Origin: Firm-04 sp045591925
GTDB lineage: Bacteria; Bacillota; Clostridia; Oscillospirales; Ruminococcaceae
NCBI GenBank assembly: GCA_045591925.1
Contig: JAZNTW010000005.1
Span: 1 to 11,300 of the forward strand
Length of the DNA stretch: 11,300 nucleotides
Reading direction: 5' to 3'
Shown: positions 6,043 through 11,300 of the stretch, in pieces
Layout: every line of letters starts with the position of its first letter
How positions within the stretch are numbered: the first letter of the stretch is position 1
Notes under the pieces: generated by a model
The model's database searches: none
What the model was told of the DNA's origin: nothing
Seen by the model: the letters and a program-made list of their open reading frames with translations, nothing else
Translations under genes and position numbers: made by a program

Positions 6043-6894
6043 ATGGCACAAATTATCGACGGCAAGCAGATTGCCGCAAATGTAAAGGCGCAGGTTCGCG
6101 CAGAGGTGGAGCAGCTCAAGGCAAAGGGCGAAAATCCGGGTCTTGCGGTTGTGCTTGTCGGCAACAATCCGGCGTCGCGCGTCTATGTCTCGAATAAGGA
6201 AAAGGATTGCGCGGAATGCGGCTTCCAGTCCTATGAATATGCGCTGCCGGAGGAGACGACCGAGGAAGAACTGCTCGACCTCGTTGCGAAGCTGAATGCC
6301 GATAGAAATATCAATGGTATTCTGGTACAGCTTCCGCTTCCGAAGCAGATTTGTGAGCAGACGATTCTGCACGCAATTTCGCCTGCAAAAGATGTTGACG
6401 CATTCCATCCGGAAAATGTCGGCAGAATCATGATCGGCGACTACAGCTTCCTGCCCTGCACACCTGCCGGTGTGATTGAAATGCTTGATGCGATGCAGAT
6501 TGACATCAGCGGAAAGCATTGCGTTGTAATCGGCAGAAGCAATATTGTTGGCAAGCCGATGGCAATGCTGCTGCTGCACCGCAGCGGTACGGTCACCATC
6601 TGCCATTCGCGCACAAAGGATCTTGCCGAGCAGACCAGACAGGCGGATATTCTCGTCGCGGCAGTCGGAAAGGCGGGCTTTGTTACGGCTGATATGGTCA
6701 AGGAGGGTGCTGTCGTCATTGATGTCGGCATGAACCGGAATGCGGAGGGCAAGCTCTGCGGTGATGTCTGCTATGACGAGGTTGCTGCAAAGGCCTCTGC
6801 AATTACGCCGGTTCCGGGCGGTGTTGGCCCGATGACGCGCGCGATTCTCATGCGCAATACGCTGACCGCAGCAAAGGAGCAGCTCGCGAAGTGA
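6043..6894 (+). CDS. folD: Bifunctional methylene-THF dehydrogenase / methenyl-THF cyclohydrolase
   Basis: FolD converts 5,10-methylene-THF to 5,10-methenyl-THF (NADP-dependent) and then to 10-formyl-THF, which supplies one-carbon units for purines and formyl-Met-tRNA. The 283 residues are the usual family length, and the motifs appear in order. Tyr48-xxx-Lys52 in VYVSNKEK is the catalytic pair. VQLPLPKQI, FLPCTPAGVIEML, the cofactor-binding VVIGRSNIVGKPMA, VVIDVGMNR, and TPVPGGVGPMT near the C-terminus follow. It is cytoplasmic. The gene is monocistronic, with a consensus promoter and a strong AGGAGG site, and ends at a hairpin shared with the convergent purA. G+C is clearly higher than in the gene just upstream. 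Nothing is missing or unusual in the protein. Confidence 0.97.
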   Translation: MAQIIDGKQIAANVKAQVRAEVEQLKAKGENPGLAVVLVGNNPASRVYVSNKEKDCAECGFQSYEYALPEETTEEELLDLVAKLNADRNINGILVQLPLPKQICEQTILHAISPAKDVDAFHPENVGRIMIGDYSFLPCTPAGVIEMLDAMQIDISGKHCVVIGRSNIVGKPMAMLLLHRSGTVTICHSRTKDLAEQTRQADILVAAVGKAGFVTADMVKEGAVVIDVGMNRNAEGKLCGDVCYDEVAAKASAITPVPGGVGPMTRAILMRNTLTAAKEQLAK

Positions 6895-6919
6895 TTCCAA
6901 AATAATTGATGCAGCAGAA

Positions 6920-6955
6920 AAGCCGCTTAAATCCAAGAGATTTAAGCGGCTTCGC
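6920..6955. terminator. Bidirectional terminator between folD and purA
   Basis: A perfect 14-bp stem AAGCCGCTTAAATC (6920-6933) pairs with GATTTAAGCGGCTT (6939-6952) around a CAAGA loop. It lies midway between two convergent genes. The T tracts are short on both sides (TTCGCTTTATT on plus, CTTTTCTG on minus), so termination in both directions is inferred from the strong stem and the position. Confidence 0.8.
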
Positions 6956-6972
6956 TTTATTCATATCAAAAA

Positions 6973-8250
6973 TTACTTTCTGTAGATCATGTGCTTGCGA
7001 TCCGGACCTGTAGAGATCATGGTGATCGGGCAATCGATCAGCTTTTCGATGTAGCAGACATAGTCCTTTGCAGCCTGCGGCAGCTCATCCCACTCGGTAA
7101 TGCCGTAGATATTGCTCTTCCAGCCCGGCATTTTTTCGTAGATCGGCTTTGCGATATCCAGACGGTCGCCACTTGGGAAATCGGTGGTGCGCTCGCCGTT
7201 GATATCGTATGCAACGCAAACCGGAATCTCATCCAGATAGCCCAGAACGTCAATCAGAGAGAGTGCAACATCGGTTGTGCCCTGTACTGCAACGCCGTAT
7301 TTTGTTGCAACAGCGTCGAACCAACCCATTCTGCGCGGACGGCCGGTGGTTGCACCGAATTCGCCGTCGCTGCCGCCGCACTTGCGGAGCGTATCTGCTT
7401 CTTCACCGAAGATTTCGGTTGTGAACGGACCTGCACCGACACAGGAGGAATATGCCTTAACAACGGTAATGACGCGCTTGATCTCGTGAGGCGGCAGGCA
7501 AGCACCGACTGCGCCGTAGCCTGCGAGCGTCGAAGAAGAAGTGGTCATGGGGTAAATGCCGTTGGTGATATCGCGGAGTGCGCCGAGCTGACCCTCAAGC
7601 AGGATGTTCTTGCCTTCCTTGACGGCATTGTGCATCAAGGATGCGATATTGCAAAGATACGGCTTGATGTACTCAGCAACATCTTTCAGATATGCAAGGA
7701 CTTCTTCCGGATTCAGCGGCTCTGCGTCCGGATAAAGACCTGCAATCGTAGCGTTCTTGATGACGCAGACGCGCTCAACCTTTTCCGCAAGATTTTCGTT
7801 ATATAGCTCAGCAAGCTGGAAGCCGATTTTCATTGCTTTATCGGCATAGTGCGGTGCAATACCCGACTGCGTAGAACCGAAGCTGTGCTTGCCGAGACGC
7901 TTTTCTTCGAGCTTATCAAAAAGAATATGATACGGCATGACGAGCTGTGCGCGGTCAGAAATGCAGATATTCGGTGTCGGAACGCCGTTTTCCTTCAGCA
8001 TTTCCAGTTCCTTCTTGAAAGCCTCGGCGTTGAATGCGGCACCTGCACCGATAATGTTGACCGTGTTCTCCTGAAATACGCCGGAGGGGAGGATGTGCAG
8101 CGCGTATTTTCCGTACTGGTTGATGATGGTATGACCGGCATTTGCGCCGCCCTGAAAACGGATGACATAATCCGCATCGGCAGCAAAGACATCGGTGAGC
8201 TTGCCCTTGCCCTCATCGCCCCAGTTTCCGCCTACTATTGCAGTAATCAT
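6973..8250 (-). CDS. purA: Adenylosuccinate synthetase (clostridial-type)
   Basis: PurA joins IMP and aspartate with GTP to give adenylosuccinate, the first committed step to AMP. The 425-residue protein begins MITAIVGGNWGDEGKGK. Asp12 and His40 (NAGHTI) match the catalytic Asp13/His41 of E. coli. DITNGIYPMTTSSSTLAG (227-244), VGAGPFTTEI (271-280), the aspartate-binding TGRPRRMGW (302-310), and STGPDRKHMI (413-422) complete the family set. The IMP-binding stretch reads FGSTQSGIAPHYADKAMKIG (124-143 approx.), so by eye the E. coli Arg131 and Arg143 positions are Ser130 and Lys142; I recall this pattern from clostridial PurA, where it is normal. An in-frame extension upstream to 8457 crosses the promoter and is rejected. 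ATG 8250 follows AAGGA by about 12 bases, a little long. It is monocistronic and convergent with folD. Confidence 0.96.
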   Translation of the reverse strand: MITAIVGGNWGDEGKGKLTDVFAADADYVIRFQGGANAGHTIINQYGKYALHILPSGVFQENTVNIIGAGAAFNAEAFKKELEMLKENGVPTPNICISDRAQLVMPYHILFDKLEEKRLGKHSFGSTQSGIAPHYADKAMKIGFQLAELYNENLAEKVERVCVIKNATIAGLYPDAEPLNPEEVLAYLKDVAEYIKPYLCNIASLMHNAVKEGKNILLEGQLGALRDITNGIYPMTTSSSTLAGYGAVGACLPPHEIKRVITVVKAYSSCVGAGPFTTEIFGEEADTLRKCGGSDGEFGATTGRPRRMGWFDAVATKYGVAVQGTTDVALSLIDVLGYLDEIPVCVAYDINGERTTDFPSGDRLDIAKPIYEKMPGWKSNIYGITEWDELPQAAKDYVCYIEKLIDCPITMISTGPDRKHMIYRK

Positions 8251-8311
8251 AATGATGCTCGTTCCTTTCCGTTTGAACTGCGGCGAAACCACCGCAAAAA
8301 TTTCCGTATAT

Positions 8312-8340
8312 ATGATACCATAAAATTTCATTCTTGTCAA
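8312..8340 (-). promoter_or_regulatory. purA promoter and short leader
   Basis: Read on the minus strand, TTGACA (8340-8335) and TATCAT (8317-8312) are 17 bp apart. Transcription should start near 8305, leaving a leader of about 55 nt. The leader can form a small hairpin, TGCGGT-GGTTTC-GCCGCA (8296-8279), before the ribosome binding site. This is too small for a known purine riboswitch, and no G-box-like core was seen. Confidence 0.8.
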
Positions 8341-8476
8341 GCCGAACCAAACGTGTTTGCGGCTGATTTTTATCAAAATTACGGAATTGTATCGCAAATT
8401 CGTTCTTGGGCTGATATTCATCCGGAATTTTGCCGGAAACGCCCCGATTTGCTGCATGAAATTTTCACTTCTCCCA
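8341..8476. other. Intergenic stretch between divergent promoters, nothing recognised
   Basis: About 136 bp separate the purA -35 from the -35 of the next gene. The only structure noticed is a weak TCCGG-AATTTTG-CCGGA hairpin around 8419-8435, without a T tract. No small gene with a ribosome binding site was found on either strand. Confidence 0.5.
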
Positions 8477-8505
8477 TTGCAATTTGACTGATGGTATGCT
8501 ATAAT
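8477..8505 (+). promoter_or_regulatory. Extended -10 promoter of the CNNM/CorC-type gene
   Basis: TTGCAA (8477-8482) and TATAAT (8500-8505) are 17 bp apart, with TGC before the -10, the same arrangement as the promoter at 792-820. Transcription should start near 8512, about 5 bases before the 44-bp repeat. TTGACT (8484-8489) is only 10 bp from the -10 and cannot be its -35. Confidence 0.75.
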
Positions 8506-8516
8506 ATGATAAAATA

Positions 8517-8560
8517 GGCAATACCGCCAAGCCGTAAGGCGGACTTTGCGCGGTGTTGCC
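8517..8560 (-). repeat. MITE-like repeat, 44-bp internally deleted copy C (inverted)
   Basis: The reverse complement is identical to bases 824-860 of copy B joined directly to 989-995. The junction falls at GCGG, present at both 857-860 and 985-988, so loss of 128 bp between these short direct repeats explains the copy exactly. The flanks are TA/TA (AATA before, TATA after). As RNA the ends GGCAATACCGC and GCGGTGTTGCC pair over 11 positions with one G-U, forming a hairpin at the very start of the downstream mRNA. Confidence 0.85.
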
Positions 8561-8584
8561 TATAGTATCTGTGAAAGGAAGAAT

Positions 8585-9922
8585 ATGAAGATGGATCAAG
8601 ACGGTGACCGATTATGGATCGTGATTGCGCTTCTGATTATATTTGCGGTACTGCGCGCATGGTATTCTGCGTGTGAGGCGGCGCTGACGGAGATCAATGA
8701 CGCAGTTGTTCATGCTCGCGCCTCCGAGCACCGCGCATGGAAGCCGCTGGATAAGCTGATTACAAAGCCGACAAAAATGCGCCGCTGCTTTACAATGCAC
8801 CGTATCCTTTCGGCGCTCCTGATTGGCATGGTCTGTTTTTTGCTGTTCGGTGAACGAATCGCTGCGCGATTCCCGTTTACGGGCGGTAAAATTCTGGCGG
8901 CGGTGCTGCTGACTTTACTATTGATGCCGGTGCTTGCTGTGCTGACGGATATGTTCCCGAAACGGCTTGCAATACATCGCTGCGAAGCATTTGCGCGGTT
9001 GTGTGTGCCGTCGGTGCGCCTGCTGATTTTATCGCTGACACCATGCTGCGCGATTGCGTCCTGTATCACGGCGCTGCTCTGCAAGCTATTTCGGATATCT
9101 GCGAGCGACAGCGTTGACGTTGTAACGGAAGAAGAAATCCGGTTGCTGCTTGACGCAGGAAATGAGACGGGTGCGATTGAAGAAAGCCAGCGCGAAATGA
9201 TAAACAATATTTTCACCTTTGATGACGTACCGGTTTCGGATGTTATGACGCATCGGAAAGATATGATTGCCGTTCCGAAGACCGCGACCGCGACCGAGAC
9301 GGCTGCGATTGCGCGAGAGGGTGGATATTCGCGTATACCGGTATACGAAAATCAGATTGACACCATAATTGGCATCGTACTTGTGAAGGATTTGCTGCCG
9401 CTGGTCGGCAAAGCGTGTGATTGTCCGGTGACGGAGCTGATGCGCGAAGTGGGCTTTGTGCCGGAAACTGCGAAATGCCGCAATGTATTTCAGCAGATGC
9501 GGCGCGACAAGGCACAGTTTGCGATCGTCTCGGATGAATACGGCGGCACCGCCGGCATGGTGACCATGGAGGATTTGCTGGAGGAAATTGTCGGCAATAT
9601 TCAGGATGAATACGATGACGAAGAAGAAGCGGAATTCACCGAAATTGCCGATGGCGTCTACACGATTGCCGGTGAAGCGGACCCGGAGGATATTTTGCCG
9701 AAGCTGGGCGTTCGTTTTTCGGCAGATGGAACTTTTGATACAATGAGTGCGTTTGTTATACATCTTCTTGGAAGAATACCGGAGGATGGGGAAACACTTT
9801 CGGCAGAGCAGGACGGCGTTCGCTATACGTTGTTGACCTATGAGGATAACTGGATCAGCCGGATTCAGGCTGAACGAATACAAACGGAAGATGAGGATGC
9901 AGAGGATGTCCAAACGGAGTAA
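8585..9922 (+). CDS. CNNM/CorC-type membrane protein (DUF21, CBS pair, HlyC/CorC domain)
   Basis: This 445-residue protein has the three-part layout of the CNNM/CorC (old name hemolysin-like) family, linked to Mg2+/Co2+ transport or resistance. Residues about 8-170 form a DUF21 domain with hydrophobic segments at about 10-25, 73-90, 103-122 and 143-166, including YSACEAALTEIND (27-39) and the FPKRLA element (124-129). A CBS-domain pair follows, opening with VSDVMTHRKDMIAVP (217-231) and GGYSRIPVYENQIDTIIG (246-263), and ending with DEYGGTAGMVTMEDLLEEIVG (317-337). The C-terminal CorC/HlyC domain spans about 350-428, ending in a short acidic tail. ATG 8585 lies 5 bases after AAGGA; ATG 8591 is an alternative. 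A TTG start at 8546 would fall in the repeat and is rejected. The gene overlaps the next by about 17 bp. Ion specificity cannot be read from the sequence. Confidence 0.9.
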   Translation: MKMDQDGDRLWIVIALLIIFAVLRAWYSACEAALTEINDAVVHARASEHRAWKPLDKLITKPTKMRRCFTMHRILSALLIGMVCFLLFGERIAARFPFTGGKILAAVLLTLLLMPVLAVLTDMFPKRLAIHRCEAFARLCVPSVRLLILSLTPCCAIASCITALLCKLFRISASDSVDVVTEEEIRLLLDAGNETGAIEESQREMINNIFTFDDVPVSDVMTHRKDMIAVPKTATATETAAIAREGGYSRIPVYENQIDTIIGIVLVKDLLPLVGKACDCPVTELMREVGFVPETAKCRNVFQQMRRDKAQFAIVSDEYGGTAGMVTMEDLLEEIVGNIQDEYDDEEEAEFTEIADGVYTIAGEADPEDILPKLGVRFSADGTFDTMSAFVIHLLGRIPEDGETLSAEQDGVRYTLLTYEDNWISRIQAERIQTEDEDAEDVQTE

Positions 9923-10988
9923 AATTATAGTAATAGTTATATTGGTGTCAATGATTGCTGCACTGATGTTCATGCTGCTGTTTAATATGGGGTGGATTCG
10001 CACCAGACAGGGTGCGCTTTCGCGCGAGGAAGAAAAGCTCCGCTATCCGTATCAGCAGCTTTCCGCAACCGAAAAAGCACTTTATGGCACATTATATGAT
10101 GGAATAGAAGCATACGAAAAGACGATTAAGCTACCCGGCACATTTGACCGTGCAACATATGAGCGTGTATATTTGCTGCTTGCGGAGCAGGAACCGCAAT
10201 TCTTCTATCTGGATACGGTCTACGAAACCGCGGAGCTGATGGATTCTGCGAATATGCACTATCGGATTCCGCAGGAGCAGATTGGCGAGATGCGTGCGGA
10301 GATGAATGTCCGTGCGGACGCGATCATTCAGAAGATTCCGTCCGGCGCGGATGAAATTGAAAAGCTGCTTGCAATTCACGATGGAATTGCGGAAAACTGC
10401 GAATACGCCGAGGGCACATATCGCGATGAGGCGTATGGCTGTCTGGTAGAGAGCGTGGCGAAGTGCGAGGGCTATGCAAAGGCGTTTCTGTATACCGCGC
10501 GCCGTGCCGGATTGAATGTCATGAATGTAACAGGCGTAATCAACGGAACGGAAAACCATGTCTGGAACATTGCGGAAGCAGATGGGAAATACTATCAAAT
10601 AGATGTAACTTGGGATGACTCGGAGCAATATAATGGACGCACAACGCATACCTGCTTTGCGGTACCGGACGAATTGTTCGGAGATCATGCGCCTGACCTG
10701 ACTGCATATCAGCCGCCTGCCTGTACAGATGATACGCAGAACTATTATATACGTAATTCTCTGATTGTAAATCAACCGAGTGACTTGCCGAATATGGCTG
10801 CAACATGGCTTGGCGATCCAATGCTGCTGGAATTCCGTATGGCTGATGAGGCAACGATGCGGTCGGTAGCGGATATGCTTGCAACATCATCGGAGCTTCG
10901 AGATGCGATAAAAATAACCAGTGGAGCGGTAACATATCGTGCATATATGGACGAACAGCGCAAAGCTCTGGTAATTCTACCCTCATAA
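9906..10988 (+). CDS. Membrane-anchored transglutaminase-like domain protein
   Basis: Of 360 residues, the N-terminus MSKRSK is followed by one hydrophobic anchor (about 8-30), so the rest is probably outside the membrane. The transglutaminase-like core lies at about 150-240 with an apparent Cys-His-Asp triad: Cys187 in AKCEGYAKAF, His218 in TENHVWNI, and Asp233 in YYQIDVTWDD. Bacterial members act as cysteine proteases or peptide-processing enzymes on cell-surface or wall material; substrate unknown. Residues about 40-145 form a helical region before the core, and about 290-360 a small C-terminal domain. The coding region overlaps the preceding gene, suggesting co-expression. Starts at 9891 and 9897 are also possible; 9906 was chosen because AGGA (9894-9897) lies 8 bases before it and it begins right at the charged anchor. 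No terminator is seen after the stop. Confidence 0.85.
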   Translation: MSKRSKIIVIVILVSMIAALMFMLLFNMGWIRTRQGALSREEEKLRYPYQQLSATEKALYGTLYDGIEAYEKTIKLPGTFDRATYERVYLLLAEQEPQFFYLDTVYETAELMDSANMHYRIPQEQIGEMRAEMNVRADAIIQKIPSGADEIEKLLAIHDGIAENCEYAEGTYRDEAYGCLVESVAKCEGYAKAFLYTARRAGLNVMNVTGVINGTENHVWNIAEADGKYYQIDVTWDDSEQYNGRTTHTCFAVPDELFGDHAPDLTAYQPPACTDDTQNYYIRNSLIVNQPSDLPNMAATWLGDPMLLEFRMADEATMRSVADMLATSSELRDAIKITSGAVTYRAYMDEQRKALVILPS

Positions 10989-11040
10989 AGCGGATGTTTT
11001 GACATACATTTGTGCAAAAGGGAAAACCGAAAAAAAGGGG

Positions 11041-11069
11041 TTGACATTTGAGTAAATCTGTGTTATTAT
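11041..11069 (+). promoter_or_regulatory. Upstream tandem promoter (P1), probably of an rRNA operon
   Basis: TTGACA (11041-11046) and TATTAT (11064-11069) are 17 bp apart, preceded by an A-rich stretch (from about 11022). The start of transcription is expected near 11076, directly before a GC-rich hairpin. No open frame follows, so this drives a non-coding leader toward the right edge. Confidence 0.8.
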
Positions 11070-11076
11070 ATACAAG

Positions 11077-11096
11077 TCGCCGCGAGAGAGCGGCGG
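11077..11096 (+). other. 5'-terminal GC hairpin of the P1 transcript
   Basis: CGCCGC (11078-11083) pairs with GCGGCG (11090-11095) around a GAGAGA loop, with a possible extra U-G pair at 11077/11096. It coincides with the expected P1 start site and has no T tract, so it is not a terminator. Confidence 0.5.
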
Positions 11097-11194
11097 ACGA
11101 AAAAGGTCACAAAGACATGAGAAAGTCAAGAAAACAGTGAGAAAAAGGCATGAAAGGAACCGGGAGGTTACGAGTAAAGCTGGAAGCTCCTGAA

Positions 11195-11216
11195 AAAAGT
11201 TTTTTAAAAAACTTTT
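11195..11216. repeat. 22-bp A/T palindrome upstream of promoter P2
   Basis: AAAAGTTTTTT (11195-11205) is followed immediately by its exact complement AAAAAACTTTT (11206-11216), a perfect palindrome with no spacer. It ends 9 bp before the -35 of P2, where an UP element (the A/T-rich site bound by the RNA polymerase alpha subunit) would lie. It could alternatively fold as a hairpin in the P1 transcript. Confidence 0.7.
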
Positions 11217-11225
11217 GAAAAAGGC

Positions 11226-11254
11226 TTGACAAACTCACAAAAATGTGATATAAT
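11226..11254 (+). promoter_or_regulatory. Downstream tandem promoter (P2), probably of an rRNA operon
   Basis: Perfect consensus TTGACA (11226-11231) and TATAAT (11249-11254) are 17 bp apart, with A/T-rich DNA just upstream. The start of transcription is expected near 11261. Two consensus promoters about 185 bp apart with no gene between them are typical of rRNA operons. Confidence 0.88.
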
Positions 11255-11260
11255 AAATAA

Positions 11261-11300
11261 GCTGTCTCGGAAACGGGAAAGCGAAAGCGGCACCTTGAAA
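11261..11300 (+). other. Start of a probable rRNA leader, cut by the window edge
   Basis: The last bases contain GCGAAAGC and end in GCACCTTGAAA, which resembles the CCTTGAAAA-type sequence I recall shortly before 16S rRNA genes in related Clostridia. No mature rRNA sequence is inside the window, so the call rests on this ending and on the tandem promoters. Confidence 0.5.

Noticed and set aside
6028..6936. 302-codon minus-strand frame opposite folD
   Set aside because: It mirrors the folD coding frame, and its translation shows no recognisable domain.
8251..8457. In-frame N-terminal extension of purA by about 69 residues
   Set aside because: It crosses the TTGACA/TATCAT promoter, has no family counterpart, and ATG 8250 gives the normal 425-residue PurA beginning at the GDEGKGK loop.
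6990..8487. Long plus-strand frames opposite purA (271 and 212 codons)
   Set aside because: They are antisense shadows of purA; cysteine- and arginine-rich translations show no family motifs and no ribosome binding site.
11000..11005. TTGACA just after the transglutaminase-like gene as another promoter
   Set aside because: No -10 hexamer is present 16-18 bp downstream; the region there is an A/G-rich run.
1..11300. CRISPR array, tRNA genes, phage or transposase genes
   Set aside because: No regularly spaced short direct repeats, no tRNA-like cloverleaf, and no transposase, integrase or phage structural motif was seen on either strand.

Overview
The window looks like chromosomal DNA from a Gram-positive gut-type Clostridia, probably Oscillospiraceae/Ruminococcus-like. 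The reasons are AGGAGG-type ribosome binding sites, TTGACA/TATAAT promoters with 17-bp spacing, a yfmF-yfmH M16 peptidase pair, the clostridial form of PurA, and an A-rich tandem-promoter region at the right edge that resembles an rRNA operon leader. Placement is inferred from gene families and composition, not from a search.

Layout. 1-137 is the right part of a short non-coding repeat, followed by a nicotinamidase-like isochorismatase-family gene (163-690) with its own terminator. A promoter at 792-820 runs directly into a second, complete 172-bp copy of the repeat (824-995), which forms the 5' leader of a tightly overlapping operon: yfmF (inactive M16 subunit), yfmH (zinc-bearing M16 subunit) and lgt with a long charged tail. 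From about 4800 to 5940 the DNA is poorer in G+C (about 41% by hand count). It holds a 5'-truncated alpha/beta-hydrolase remnant, a terminator, and an orphan hypothetical gene with its own promoter. folD (6043-6894) has a textbook promoter and converges on purA (minus strand, 6973-8250) across a perfect 14-bp hairpin. Both enzymes feed purine metabolism: FolD interconverts one-carbon folates including 10-formyl-THF, and PurA makes adenylosuccinate. A third repeat, a 44-bp internally deleted copy (8517-8560), sits directly after another extended -10 promoter in the leader of a CNNM/CorC-type membrane protein gene (8585-9922), which overlaps a membrane-anchored transglutaminase-like gene (9906-10988). 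The last 312 bp carry two strong tandem promoters and a leader-like sequence.

The main unexpected feature is the repeat family. It has imperfect 17-bp terminal inverted repeats and an apparent TAAA target duplication. One copy is explained exactly by deletion between GCGG direct repeats. All three visible copies lie just upstream of genes, and both copies with a visible left flank start within about 12 bp of a -10 hexamer, so they should form the extreme 5' end of the mRNA. No CRISPR array, tRNA, phage gene or transposase was seen.
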